Shown here: positions 37,002-46,915 of the stretch, piece by piece
How positions within the stretch are numbered: the stretch's first letter is position 1
Layout of the letters: the number at the start of each line of letters is the position of its first letter
Assembly (NCBI RefSeq): GCF_003634455.1
Contig: NZ_RBLC01000001.1
Span: forward strand, 372,001-436,000
DNA from: Flavobacterium endophyticum
Lineage (GTDB): Bacteria; Bacteroidota; Bacteroidia; Flavobacteriales; Flavobacteriaceae
Direction: 5' to 3'
DNA length: 64,000 nt
The notes under the pieces: model-generated
The model's database searches: none
What the model was told of the DNA's origin: nothing
What the model saw: only the letters and a program-made list of their open reading frames with translations
Position numbers and translations under genes: made by a program

Positions 37002-39306
37002 GAAAATGACAAAACCCCACATTTTTATTTTATTTGTTCTTTGCCTTCCGTTTCTGGCCAAAGCTCAATATATAACAGTCAACGACACCTATACAAAGGA
37101 ACAGCTGGTCAGAGATGTACTCATCAACAATACCTGCGCCAGCGTTTCAAATATTTCGGTGCTTGGAGGAAATTTTGCTTCAGGACAGCAAAGCTACGGC
37201 TACTTTAATGCCGGGAGTAGTACCTTTCCTTTTGCAGACGGAATCGTATTAAGTACCGGAAGAGCCGTCGCAGCACAAGGCCCGAACAGCAGCTTGCTCG
37301 ATGACGGCCAAGGAATGGACTGGCCGGGCGATACCGATCTCGAAGCTGCCTTGGAAATAAACAATTCTATTAACGCTACCATACTCGAATTCGACTTTAT
37401 TCCGCTCGGAAACAAAATCAGTTTCGACTATATCCTCTCTTCAGAAGAATACCATGACAATGCTCCATGCCGCTATTCAGACGGATTTGCGTTCCTTCTA
37501 AAAGAAGTTGGTGGCACGGGAGGTTATAAAAATCTTGCCGTAGTACCAGGAACTACCATACCCGTAAAAGTAACATCCGTTCACCCAGAGATTGGAGGAA
37601 ACGGCGGCTGTGAAGCCCAAAACGAAGAGTACTTCGGAGCTTTCAACGGCTTTGAGCATCCGACCAATTTTAACGGACAGACCGTAGCCCTGACTGCTCT
37701 TTCAGACGTAACACCAGGAGTACTTTACCACATAAAATTAGTCGTAGCAGACGAAGGCAACTACCGATACGACTCGGCCATCTTCTTAGGAGGCGGAAGC
37801 TTCAAGATAGAAACCGATCTTGGTGACGACAGGCTATTAGCCACAGGAAATCCGCTTTGCAAAGACGAAACCTTGACCCTAAATGCTACGAATGCCAATG
37901 CCATCCGATACGAATGGTACAAAGACACAGTGCTACAGCCCGAAATCACGCCTACCTACCCAGTTACTGTAGCAGGCACTTATGCAGTTCGCGTTGAGCT
38001 GACAGGCGGTTGTTTTTCTACAGGAGAAATCAAGGTAGAATATGCTGGAGCACCCACAGTTTCCAATGCTGTTCTAGTACAATGCGACGAAGACAATAAC
38101 GGCCTTGCCCTGTTCAACCTCAACCAAGCAGATGCTCAAGTCATCGCGGCAGACCCGACTTTGAGCGATCCTGTGTATTTTAGGACAAACGGCGAAGCAG
38201 CTTCAAATACCAATCCAATTACCAACGTTACAAATTTCGAAAATACCCAGCCGGTTGTTTATGCCCGTGCAGAAAACCAATACGGATGTTACGCTATTTC
38301 AGAAGTAACGCTGAACGTTTCCAATAATAATATTGCCGATCCGCAAGACTTGAAAAAGTGTGATACCGATATCAATCCTACAGATGGCAAGTCGGTTTTT
38401 AACCTGCGTGACAGAGAGGCTGCTATACTCGCCAACCTGCCATCAGGAAACATTAACTATTATACTTCATACGAAGACGCCCTATCCGGATTAAATCCGA
38501 TTCCGGCTCCTGATGTCTTCCCAAATACCATTCCTTTCCAACAGCGTATCTATGCCAAGCTAAGTTCGGGAATCGATTGCTACGGAATTGCTGAATTTAA
38601 CGTCATAGTCAATTCTTTCGGCAGCAGCCTAAACGACGTACAGGCAATTGTCTGCAGAGGCGGCGATGTATTGCTTAATGCAGGAAGCGGCTTTTCAAGC
38701 TACAAATGGAATACTCCAAACAACGAAACGACGCAGACCATCCGAGTAACCGCAGCAGGAACCTATACCGTTACCGTCACCAATTCAGATGGTTGTGAAG
38801 GCACTAAAAAATTCATCGTCACGGCTTCCAGCATTGCCACGGTAGCATCCATGAGCATAAGAGATTTCCAAGGAGGCAATAACTCCGCGACGGTAGTCTT
38901 GACATCAGACAGCATCGGAACTTACCAATATTCTCTAGACGGCATCACTTTCCAAGACTCACCTACCTTTACAAATCTAGATCCAGGCCGATACACAGTC
39001 ATCATAAAAGAAGCCAACTGCGGTATCATTACCCATGTATTTTACATCATGGATTACCCTAAATTCTTCACCCCAAATAACGACGGCACTAACGATATGT
39101 GGAGGATTCCGTACCTGCAGTTCCAGCACAATGCTACCGTTGCTATTTTTGACCGCTACGGCAAGTTACTCTACTTTTTTAAAGGAGGACAGCCTGGTTG
39201 GGACGGCAAGCTGAACGGCTACGACCTCCCTGCAAACGACTACTGGTTTAGGATTATACTTCAAGACAAAAGAGAAATAAGAGGGCACTTCTCACTCTTA
39301 AGATAA
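37000..39306 (+). CDS. Secreted T9SS type B cargo protein with choice-of-anchor L domain
   Basis: 768 aa. Signal peptide ends near AKAQ. The N-terminal half carries the choice-of-anchor L pattern (GIVLSTGRAVAAQGPNSS, TILEFDFIPLGNKISFDYILSSEEYH, DGFAFLLKEVGG, PVTVAGTYAV). The middle is a run of Ig/PKD-like units with CDEDNNGLALFNLNQ and CDTDINPTDGKSVFNL repeats. The last 85 residues are a type B sorting domain: FFTPNNDGTNDMW, FDRYGKLLYFF, WDGKLNGYDLPANDYWF, KREIRGHFSLLR. It should be carried to the surface or medium by the T9SS. Its -7 box lies in a 22-bp inverted repeat. Confidence 0.92.
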   Translation: MKMTKPHIFILFVLCLPFLAKAQYITVNDTYTKEQLVRDVLINNTCASVSNISVLGGNFASGQQSYGYFNAGSSTFPFADGIVLSTGRAVAAQGPNSSLLDDGQGMDWPGDTDLEAALEINNSINATILEFDFIPLGNKISFDYILSSEEYHDNAPCRYSDGFAFLLKEVGGTGGYKNLAVVPGTTIPVKVTSVHPEIGGNGGCEAQNEEYFGAFNGFEHPTNFNGQTVALTALSDVTPGVLYHIKLVVADEGNYRYDSAIFLGGGSFKIETDLGDDRLLATGNPLCKDETLTLNATNANAIRYEWYKDTVLQPEITPTYPVTVAGTYAVRVELTGGCFSTGEIKVEYAGAPTVSNAVLVQCDEDNNGLALFNLNQADAQVIAADPTLSDPVYFRTNGEAASNTNPITNVTNFENTQPVVYARAENQYGCYAISEVTLNVSNNNIADPQDLKKCDTDINPTDGKSVFNLRDREAAILANLPSGNINYYTSYEDALSGLNPIPAPDVFPNTIPFQQRIYAKLSSGIDCYGIAEFNVIVNSFGSSLNDVQAIVCRGGDVLLNAGSGFSSYKWNTPNNETTQTIRVTAAGTYTVTVTNSDGCEGTKKFIVTASSIATVASMSIRDFQGGNNSATVVLTSDSIGTYQYSLDGITFQDSPTFTNLDPGRYTVIIKEANCGIITHVFYIMDYPKFFTPNNDGTNDMWRIPYLQFQHNATVAIFDRYGKLLYFFKGGQPGWDGKLNGYDLPANDYWFRIILQDKREIRGHFSLLR

Positions 39307-39311
39307 TTCTA

Positions 39312-39319
39312 TATCTTTG
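39312..39319 (+). promoter_or_regulatory. -7 box before the second T9SS cargo gene
   Basis: TATCTTTG lies 18 nt before the ATG at 39338, just after the stop of the preceding gene. Confidence 0.5.
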
Positions 39320-39337
39320 AGAGCTAATCGGCTCGTT

Positions 39338-42109
39338 ATGAGAATAAAACTACTTGTCTTTTTTCTATGCTTGTCCCTACAATCCTTCTCGCAAGGAGAA
39401 GCCTCCAATTGGTTTTTTGGCAACAGGGCTGGCATTAAGTTCAATAGCGACAATACGATAACCACGCTTTCCAACTTCCCGAATCCTATTCGAATCGTTA
39501 CCGACGAAGGATGCAGCTCTTTCTCAGATGCTAACGGCAATCTTCTCTTATATACCGACGGAAGAACCGTTTGGGACAGGAACCATATCATCATGCCCAA
39601 CGGAAACTATAATGCGGGAACAGGACTGCTAGGCGACCCTTCCAGCACACAGTCTGGAATAATCGTACCGAACCCCGCCAATCCAAACCTCTATTATATT
39701 TTTACGGTTGATGAACCGCACCATCAAAACGCATCGGTCTATCCCAACCCATTTTTAGGAGACTATGACGGAGGCGGAGGGCGCGTTCCCGCAGCAGACG
39801 ATGGCTTCAACAACGGACTCAATTATTCTGTAGTCGATATGTCTATTACAGGAGCCAACGGAAGCATCGGCAACATAACCGTTCGCAACACCCATCTCGT
39901 TACTTATAATCCCGACCCAGCAGGAGAAGAAATCAAATACAAATGCTCCGAAAAAATTACGGCCGTCAGAATTCGCAATGGCGGCGGCTATTGGGTCATA
40001 ACCCATTTTATAGACAAATTCTACGCCTTCAAGATTGATCCGAGCGGCGTAAGTACCACGCCCGTAATTTCGCAGCTGAATCCTGTAGTTCCCGTTTCTG
40101 GTTATAGAAGAAATGCCATCGGACAGATCAAAGTTTCTCCAAACGGAAAAAAGATTGCCATCGCCCACGTTCAGAACGGACAGATCGCGGGCGGAACTTC
40201 TTCAGGAGGAGCTATGTATCTCTATGACTTTGACAACAGTACTGGAATTGTATCAAATGGCCAAGCCATAATAACAGACAGCGGCTGCTACGGAGTTGAA
40301 TTTTCTGCCGAAACCAAAAAGCTCTACGTCTCTACAGAAAGTGGTGTCGTACAATTCAATCTCGAAGCACCGTCGATACCCAATTCAGGACAGCTCATTT
40401 CAAGCCGCAGCTATTCCTCATTGCAGCTCGGTCCCGACAAAAAAATCTACAAGGCCAACATCAATACCGGACTAGACGATGGCTTCCTCGATGCCATCAA
40501 CAATCCCGAACTAGACGGCTCTGCCTGCGGTTATCAAAATGCCGCAGTCAATCTAGGAGCAGGTACATCCCGCTTTGGACTGCCTCCGTTCATCACCTCC
40601 GTCTTCAACACCAATATTATTGCAAAAAACCTATGCGCCGGACAGGCTACTACCTTTGAGATAAGCGCCAACGGATTTGTGCAAAGCGCCATTTGGAATT
40701 TTGGCGACGGCAGTGTCTTCAGCAATTCTCTATTGCCTTCCCATGTCTTTCCTGGCCCAGGCACCTATACCGTCACAGCAACCGTAGTCGTTGAAGGAAC
40801 AACCATCAGAAGCACCAAAAATCTCCAGATTAATGCCCTGCCCGTAGCCACGCCTGCAACCCTCGTGCAATGCAGCCCTACAGCAGCCGACACCAATATT
40901 CCGTTTAAGCTGTCAGAAGCCACACAGTCCATCATAGGAAACGACCCCAATCTGAGTCTTACTTTCTTTCGCTCGTTGCCAGAAGCCATCAACGACACGA
41001 ATGCTTTGCCAATAAACTATCCAAACGCAGCCAATCCGCAACAACTTTTCGTCAGAGTAACCGACAACACTACGGGCTGCTTTTCCACTACTACGCTCGA
41101 CCTCTCTGTAAACGCAATGGCCAACACCCCATTGCAAATTAAAAAATGCGACGAGCTGAATAGCGAAGACGGAATATCCGACTTCACCCTAACCGATGCC
41201 CAGATATCAGGACTCCCTCCGACTGCAACTACGCTATATTATGCCAATATTGACGATGCGCTGTTAGAGCAGCATCCCATAGCCGAAAACTATACCAACA
41301 CAGTTCCTCACCAGCAGACAATCTATGCAAGAGTTGAAGACAACAACCAATGCTGGGGCATCTATCCCATCAGCCTCATCGTCAATCCGCTGCCACAGCT
41401 CAAGACCGAGGACACCTATTATGTATGTACGAACCTGCCGAACCGCTACACGACACTTACACCTGGCTTATTGCAAGGAATTCCTTCCGACTATACGTAT
41501 GAATGGTCTACCGGAGAGCACACTTCGACCATACAAGTCAATCAAGCTGGAACCTATACCGTCAAGGTAACCAATATCCATGGATGCTCAAAAATCCGCA
41601 CCCTGACCGTATTGCCTTCTAATAATGCCACCATCCAAAAAATTGTCATCGTCGATCTTGTTGCTAACAATACGGTTACTGTGCTGTTGGCGCCGGAAAG
41701 TATCGGAAGCTACCAATACAGCCTCGACTTACCGGGCGGACCTTTTCAAGACTCGAACCATTTCGAAAATGTCTCGCCTGGATTTCATACAGTCTATATC
41801 TATGACATTCATGGCTGCGGCATCGTGAAAAAAGACATTTCTGTCTTGCAGATACCTAATTATTTCACCCCGAACGGCGACGGCTATAACGACACTTGGA
41901 ACATCATCGGAATCAATTCCATATTCTATTCCGATGCAAAAATTTATGTTTTTGACCGTTTCGGAAAGCTTCTGTCCGATGTAGATCCTAGAGGCGCTGG
42001 ATGGGACGGAATCTACAACAATCATCCCGCTATCGCGACAGATTATTGGTATCTTGTTATTTTGAACAACGAAAGAACCGTAAGAGGTCATTTTTCGCTA
42101 AAAAGATAA
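39338..42109 (+). CDS. Secreted T9SS type B cargo protein with PKD-like domain
   Basis: 923 aa from the ATG at 39338; an upstream TTG at 39317 is rejected because it lies in the -7 box. Signal peptide ends near SFSQ. N-terminal GEASNWFFGNRAGIKFNSDN and following strands look like a beta-propeller-like adhesive domain; a PKD-type unit (FGDGSVFSNSLLPSHVFPGPGTYTV) follows near residue 440. The C-terminal third (CTNLPNRYTTLTPGLLQG, YEWSTGEHTSTI, SLDLPGGPFQDSNHFENV, GYNDTWNIIG, FDRFGKLLSDVD) is closely similar to the 42308 gene and ends with a type B CTD (RTVRGHFSLKR). Likely surface adhesin or structural protein; exact function unknown. Confidence 0.9.
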   Translation: MRIKLLVFFLCLSLQSFSQGEASNWFFGNRAGIKFNSDNTITTLSNFPNPIRIVTDEGCSSFSDANGNLLLYTDGRTVWDRNHIIMPNGNYNAGTGLLGDPSSTQSGIIVPNPANPNLYYIFTVDEPHHQNASVYPNPFLGDYDGGGGRVPAADDGFNNGLNYSVVDMSITGANGSIGNITVRNTHLVTYNPDPAGEEIKYKCSEKITAVRIRNGGGYWVITHFIDKFYAFKIDPSGVSTTPVISQLNPVVPVSGYRRNAIGQIKVSPNGKKIAIAHVQNGQIAGGTSSGGAMYLYDFDNSTGIVSNGQAIITDSGCYGVEFSAETKKLYVSTESGVVQFNLEAPSIPNSGQLISSRSYSSLQLGPDKKIYKANINTGLDDGFLDAINNPELDGSACGYQNAAVNLGAGTSRFGLPPFITSVFNTNIIAKNLCAGQATTFEISANGFVQSAIWNFGDGSVFSNSLLPSHVFPGPGTYTVTATVVVEGTTIRSTKNLQINALPVATPATLVQCSPTAADTNIPFKLSEATQSIIGNDPNLSLTFFRSLPEAINDTNALPINYPNAANPQQLFVRVTDNTTGCFSTTTLDLSVNAMANTPLQIKKCDELNSEDGISDFTLTDAQISGLPPTATTLYYANIDDALLEQHPIAENYTNTVPHQQTIYARVEDNNQCWGIYPISLIVNPLPQLKTEDTYYVCTNLPNRYTTLTPGLLQGIPSDYTYEWSTGEHTSTIQVNQAGTYTVKVTNIHGCSKIRTLTVLPSNNATIQKIVIVDLVANNTVTVLLAPESIGSYQYSLDLPGGPFQDSNHFENVSPGFHTVYIYDIHGCGIVKKDISVLQIPNYFTPNGDGYNDTWNIIGINSIFYSDAKIYVFDRFGKLLSDVDPRGAGWDGIYNNHPAIATDYWYLVILNNERTVRGHFSLKR

Positions 42110-42281
42110 TAGCCCATATCCTAGCTACTAGCAAGTCAAATCTATCGAATCCTCATTCACAATAGCCATTTGCTATTTAGATATTGCCTTACTGCTATTA
42201 AAAAACTAATTTTTAGCGGATTAAAACGATTGAAACTCTTAATTTTCAGAAGGAATTAAATTTCAAATACTAAAAATATAA
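42110..42281. other. Intergenic gap between T9SS cargo genes
   Basis: About 170 nt without a gene. The AT-rich stretch has no clear hairpin; only the -7 box for the next gene stands out. Confidence 0.5.
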
Positions 42282-42289
42282 TAAATTTG
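42282..42289 (+). promoter_or_regulatory. -7 box before the third T9SS cargo gene
   Basis: TAAATTTG fits TAnnTTTG and lies 18 nt before the ATG at 42308. Confidence 0.5.
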
Positions 42290-42307
42290 AGCAAACATAC
42301 GTAACGA

Positions 42308-44710
42308 ATGACTTTAAAAAAATCCCTCATTGCCCTCCTCCTTTTTTTTACAATCACCAAGACTTTTTCGCAGAATGACTGCACCAATGCCATCATTGTA
42401 TGCGGAAATACTGGATTTGAAGGATTGAGCGCAACAGGAATTGGCATTCAAGAACTCGGATTCAACAACTGCAGCAGCCAAGAAAACAACAGTATTTGGC
42501 TTATGCTCTCTATAGACACGGGCGGTACGCTCGGATTTACACTTACTCCTGAAAGCAGCGATATAGATGTCGATTTCGACTTTTTTATATTCGGACCCAA
42601 TGCCGACTGTACTAACTTAGGGCAAGCTATCCGCTGTTCGACCACCAACCCAATAGCGGCAAATGCTTCAGACAATCTTACAGGCCTGAACCAAGACGAA
42701 ACCGATACTTCCGAAGGCCCGGGGGCAGACGGAAACAGCTTCGTGCAATGGCTCACCGTCAACAATGGCGAAAGCTACTTTTTAGTCATCGACAGGCCGG
42801 TAGGCTCGAGCAATTTTTCGCTCACGTGGACGGGGACGGCTACCTTCAACCAGCCACCTACATTCCAGAATCCAACAGGCACGGCACTCAATATTACAAA
42901 TTGCGACAACGACGGCTTTATCGACAACAGTACCACTTTTGACCTCGAGCAAAACACCAGCACCATTATCGGCAGCCAGACCTCGGTAGCCGTTACCTAT
43001 CACCTCAACACCAATGATGTGCTGACGGGAGAAAATGCTATAACACCATCAGGCAGCTTCCCGAATACTATAAACCCACAGCCTATTTTTGCACGAATCA
43101 CCAATACTATTACCGGATGCTTTTCGACTGCCGAATTTTCTATAGAAGTAATCAACTCAGTCGATATCCCAAACGACCAATTTGCAATCTGTGACGACAA
43201 TATCGACGGCGACGACCAGAATGGCCAGGCCACCTTTAACATGAGCGATGTTACCATTGGTATTCTATCAGGCACCAACCAATCTGGAATTACCGTAGGC
43301 TACTACCCCACTTTTGGAGATGCTATGAATAATACTGCAGCTTACGGAGCCACACATTACAATATGACTCCGAATGAAGAAAACGCCTTTATCAAAGTCA
43401 CTAATTCAGACGGATGTTTCAAGATAAAAGAAATCAAGCTCGTCGTTAATCCCTTACCAGCAAAAACGACAGCCACTTTGGTACAGTGCGATTCGGGGCT
43501 TACTCCAGACGGACTTACTTTATTCAACCTCAATGAATCCATTCCTTCCCTTACGGGCGGAGACCCCAACTTGGGCGTAGAGTTTTTTAAGAGCAACATT
43601 CTGTTACCGACAGCCTATACCAATACTTCAAACCCTGAAACCATCGATGTAAAGATTACCGACCTTACGACCGGATGTTCCAGTAGGAGCACCCTAGACC
43701 TTAACGTAAACGTAATCAACAGGACTGTGACCATCGCACCGCAATGCGACACCGCCGAAACCGGCATCATGCCGTTTGACCTAAGTACCACAGACCTTGT
43801 CCTAGCACCGACTGAAACAGCCCATTTTTACGCCAACCTAAACGATGCTTTGCTAGAGCAAAACGAAATTACAAATACCGCCAACTATCCGAATGCTACG
43901 CCTTATAACGCGACTATCTATGTACGTGTTGAAGAAGCCAATAGCTGTTCCGTAATAGCCCCAATCCAGCTAACAGTAAACCGCCTCCCACAGATTGAAG
44001 TACAAGACACCGGTTATGTCTGCACCAACTTGCCCAACCGTTATATTACCCTCGATGCAGGACTGCTGCAAGGCAATCCGACGAATTATACTTACGAATG
44101 GTCGACTACGCCCGTACAGACAACTCGCACCATCCGCGTAAACGAAGTAGGAACCTATATTGTAAAAGTCACGAACGCCAACGGATGCCTCCAGACCAGA
44201 ACCATAACTGTCTCCCCGTCTAACAATGCCACGATAGCCGAAGTCGTAATTGTAGATTTGGCACAAAACAATACCGTAACCGTTCTCCTAGACCCTGCCA
44301 GCATTGGCAGCTACCAATACAGCCTTGACCTGCCGAACGGCCCGTTTCAAGATTCCAATCATTTTGAAAACGTAGCCGCAGGAGTCCATACCGTCTATGT
44401 CTATGATACCCATGGCTGCGGCATCGTATCCCAAAAAATATCCGTGCTAAAGATTCCTGCTTTTTTTACGCCTAACGCAGATGGCGCTAACGACACTTGG
44501 GATATTATCGGCATCAACCCGCTATTTTTCGCCAGCTCAAAAATCTATATCTTTGACCGCTTCGGAAAGCTACTTGCAGATATCGATCCTAAAGGCACAG
44601 GCTGGGACGGAAATTACAACGGACGCCCTTTGCCAGCCAATGATTATTGGTACTTAGTCAAACTAGAAAGCGGCAGGACCATTCGAGGGCATTTTAGTTT
44701 GTTGCGATAA
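42308..44710 (+). CDS. Secreted T9SS type B cargo protein
   Basis: 800 aa. Signal peptide ends near FSQ. Residues 20-180 have a DCTNAIIVCGNTGFEG start and DSSDIDVDFDFFIFGP-like strands (ESSDIDVDFDFFIFGPNADC) that look like a calcium-binding beta-sandwich. The rest is repeat units (CDNDGFIDNSTTFDLEQN, CDDNIDGDDQNGQATFNMSD, CDSGLTPDGLTLFNL), then the shared LPNRYITLDAGLLQGNPTNYTYEW block and the type B CTD (FFTPNADGANDTWDIIG, FDRFGKLLADIDPKG, RTIRGHFSLLR). The three tandem cargo genes look like recent duplications with different N-termini. A bidirectional terminator follows. Confidence 0.9.
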   Translation: MTLKKSLIALLLFFTITKTFSQNDCTNAIIVCGNTGFEGLSATGIGIQELGFNNCSSQENNSIWLMLSIDTGGTLGFTLTPESSDIDVDFDFFIFGPNADCTNLGQAIRCSTTNPIAANASDNLTGLNQDETDTSEGPGADGNSFVQWLTVNNGESYFLVIDRPVGSSNFSLTWTGTATFNQPPTFQNPTGTALNITNCDNDGFIDNSTTFDLEQNTSTIIGSQTSVAVTYHLNTNDVLTGENAITPSGSFPNTINPQPIFARITNTITGCFSTAEFSIEVINSVDIPNDQFAICDDNIDGDDQNGQATFNMSDVTIGILSGTNQSGITVGYYPTFGDAMNNTAAYGATHYNMTPNEENAFIKVTNSDGCFKIKEIKLVVNPLPAKTTATLVQCDSGLTPDGLTLFNLNESIPSLTGGDPNLGVEFFKSNILLPTAYTNTSNPETIDVKITDLTTGCSSRSTLDLNVNVINRTVTIAPQCDTAETGIMPFDLSTTDLVLAPTETAHFYANLNDALLEQNEITNTANYPNATPYNATIYVRVEEANSCSVIAPIQLTVNRLPQIEVQDTGYVCTNLPNRYITLDAGLLQGNPTNYTYEWSTTPVQTTRTIRVNEVGTYIVKVTNANGCLQTRTITVSPSNNATIAEVVIVDLAQNNTVTVLLDPASIGSYQYSLDLPNGPFQDSNHFENVAAGVHTVYVYDTHGCGIVSQKISVLKIPAFFTPNADGANDTWDIIGINPLFFASSKIYIFDRFGKLLADIDPKGTGWDGNYNGRPLPANDYWYLVKLESGRTIRGHFSLLR

Positions 44711-44711
44711 T

Positions 44712-44743
44712 AAAAAGAGCCATGAATTATCATGGCTCTTTTT
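44712..44743. terminator. Bidirectional terminator after the T9SS cargo genes
   Basis: A perfect 14-bp AAAAAGAGCCATGA / TCATGGCTCTTTTT stem with a 4-nt loop sits between the plus-strand cargo gene and the minus-strand HsdR-N gene. Confidence 0.9.
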
Positions 44744-44760
44744 ATATATAATTATGTTGA

Positions 44761-45831
44761 CTATTTCTCATACCAGTCAACAACCTTAAGTAAAGAATCT
44801 GCAAAGCCAAAAATATCATCAATTGAAACAATCTCATGACGAATTTCCTTTTTCTGTTCATCAAGTAGGACAAAATATTTCTTAGCTCCTGCCAAATATA
44901 GCCTACATATTGTTTTACGATTATTATCATCTAGGAGTATTGCAAAATAAGATTGGGCATCTCTATATGCAATTCTAGTTATAGGTATTTTTTGTCTCAA
45001 AATAGTTTTTACAATCATAAAAGCTTCAAGTTCTTCTTGAGTAGTTTCTACTTTGTTAGCCTCTTCTTTTGTTATCTCAGAATTTAATTCTGCTTCTTGC
45101 TCTTTTGTCACTTCATCTTCTTTAGTCAAGGCAGATTTTAAACGATCCGTAATCATATCGCTGATATACTGTTGCAATGACTTCTTAGTAAGATTGGTAA
45201 ACTGTTCCAATACTTTGGCTGTAATAACACTTGGATAAACTTGTTTAGCAAAATGTTTTACAAATTCTGGGCTTGGATTGGTAAATTCTGAATTAATAAG
45301 TTTCTTTAATTCAAAAGTATATTTCAAATCACTGGCTGTGGTTACTATGTTTTCAAAATCATAATATGCCTTATGAAACTTTTTCAATTCTTCTATTTGA
45401 TTATCCTTTATATCAGTAATATTGAAAGCAAAAAATGGTTTTTCATCCATCTTATTCGTCTCTACCAAATCAGTGTAGAACTTGTATTCAATACCATTAG
45501 TTAAAATAGAAAATTTTGCTTTCGTTGTATGAAAATAACGAAACAGTTGAGAAGCATTGTTCACGTTTAAAGGGGAAGCATGATGTTTGCATTCAATCAA
45601 AATAATAGGTTCTCCATCTTGCATGATTGCATAATCAATTTTCTCTCCCTGTTTGATGCCTATGTCGGCTACTAATTCTGGAGTCACTTCAAACGGATTA
45701 AAAACATCATACCCCAATTCTTTAATAAAAGGCATAATAAAAGCATTTTTGGTCGCTTCCTCAGTATTTACCTGACTCTTTAATTTTAAAACTCTTTCTC
45801 CAAGTATTCTAATTTGATCTTTAAAATCCAT
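44761..45831 (-). CDS. Type I restriction enzyme HsdR N-terminal domain protein (stand-alone)
   Basis: 356 aa from the ATG at 45831 (MDFKDQIRIL); GTG at 45879 and ATG at 45861 are in-frame alternatives. Residues of the HsdR_N nuclease fold are visible: TKNAFIMPFIKELGYDVFNPFEV (N-terminal helices), EKIDYAIMQDGEPIILIECKHH (the D...ExK nuclease-type motif), and TNGIEYKFYTDL. There is no HsdM or HsdS gene next to it. Such solitary proteins occur widely; they may be regulatory or part of a defence response. Function unproven. Confidence 0.85.
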   Translation of the reverse strand: MDFKDQIRILGERVLKLKSQVNTEEATKNAFIMPFIKELGYDVFNPFEVTPELVADIGIKQGEKIDYAIMQDGEPIILIECKHHASPLNVNNASQLFRYFHTTKAKFSILTNGIEYKFYTDLVETNKMDEKPFFAFNITDIKDNQIEELKKFHKAYYDFENIVTTASDLKYTFELKKLINSEFTNPSPEFVKHFAKQVYPSVITAKVLEQFTNLTKKSLQQYISDMITDRLKSALTKEDEVTKEQEAELNSEITKEEANKVETTQEELEAFMIVKTILRQKIPITRIAYRDAQSYFAILLDDNNRKTICRLYLAGAKKYFVLLDEQKKEIRHEIVSIDDIFGFADSLLKVVDWYEK

Positions 45832-45980
45832 AATATCAATAAGTTTGTTTGTACCAAACATATAACTATTGATTACCACTTTTTTACGGTTTTCCTCATT
45901 TCTCGAATAAATGCTAAAAAGCGCTAAAAAAATTAAATAATAATTTAAATTTATAATTCAAAACTGTAGAAGACAACACG

Positions 45981-46433
45981 ATGACAGCAGACCAATATCC
46001 AAAGATCTACCTCTACCGCAGGATTGTTCAGGCAAAAGTCTTCATTGATAAATGCTATGCTGAAAAAATCGACCTCAACAATATCTCAGACGAAGCTTAT
46101 TTTTCTAAATTCCATTTCATACGGCTGTTCAAATCCATCTACGGAAAGACGCCCCACCAATACCTCACGAGCGTACGCATCGAAAAAGCCCAGCAATTTC
46201 TACAGCAGGGCAAGCCCGTAACCGAAGCCTGTTCCTTAGTAGGTTTTGAAAGTCCAAGTACCTTTAGCGGCCTCTTTACCAAACTCGTCGGCAAGACACC
46301 CTCCCAATACCTCGATAGTCATAAAGAAAGACAATCCCAGATACAGCAGACGCCTTTGGCCTTTGTACCCGGCTGCTATGCCTATATGCACGGCTGGAAA
46401 GAAAATAGCAATTTTGAAGAAGCCGAAAAATAA
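45981..46433 (+). CDS. AraC family helix-turn-helix regulator (short form)
   Basis: 150 aa, mostly the DNA-binding domain: IDLNNISDEAYFSKFHFIRLFKSIYGKTPHQYL and ACSLVGFESPSTFSGLFTKLVGKTPSQYL, with no separate effector domain. It lies 47 nt before a VOC gene, which it may control together with DUF1569. Confidence 0.9.
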   Translation: MTADQYPKIYLYRRIVQAKVFIDKCYAEKIDLNNISDEAYFSKFHFIRLFKSIYGKTPHQYLTSVRIEKAQQFLQQGKPVTEACSLVGFESPSTFSGLFTKLVGKTPSQYLDSHKERQSQIQQTPLAFVPGCYAYMHGWKENSNFEEAEK

Positions 46434-46480
46434 ATCATTGCCCATCTTTGTAATGTGTTCAACATTAAAAAAGAAAAGCC

Positions 46481-46915
46481 ATGATTACAAAAATGACCAT
46501 TACCAACATCCATGTCCTAGACCAAGACAGCGCCTATGACTTCTACATCAACAAATTAGGCTTCAAGCTCGTAGACGATATTCCAATGGGACCCGAAACC
46601 CGATGGCTCACCGTTTCTCCACCAGAACAGCCCGATCTGCAATTAGTCCTCTTCCCCGTTACCGTAAGCAAGATGTTTCCTAAAGAAGTCGCAGAAACAT
46701 TAATCGACCTGATCAAAAGAGGAATATTCGGCTGTGGAGTATTAACCTGCAACGACATCTTTGCCACCTATGAAGAACTAAAATCAAAAGGCGTAGAATT
46801 CATAAAGCCGCCCACAAAAGAATTTTATGGCACAGAAGCCTTGTTCAAAGACGATTCCGGCAACTATTTTTCATTACAGCCGCTTAACAATTTCGACAAT
46901 GAAAACAATATTTGA
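46481..46915 (+). CDS. VOC family protein
   Basis: 144 aa: MTITNIHVLDQDSAYDFYINKLGF, DIPMGPETRWLTVSPP, LQLVLFP, CNDIFATYEELKSKGVEF and DDSGNYFSLQ. A glyoxalase/bleomycin-resistance-fold protein; substrate unknown. It overlaps the next gene by 17 nt. Confidence 0.9.
   Translation: MITKMTITNIHVLDQDSAYDFYINKLGFKLVDDIPMGPETRWLTVSPPEQPDLQLVLFPVTVSKMFPKEVAETLIDLIKRGIFGCGVLTCNDIFATYEELKSKGVEFIKPPTKEFYGTEALFKDDSGNYFSLQPLNNFDNENNI

Noticed and set aside
39317..39337. TTG start for the second T9SS cargo gene
   Set aside because: It lies in the -7 box; the ATG at 39338 starts the signal peptide.
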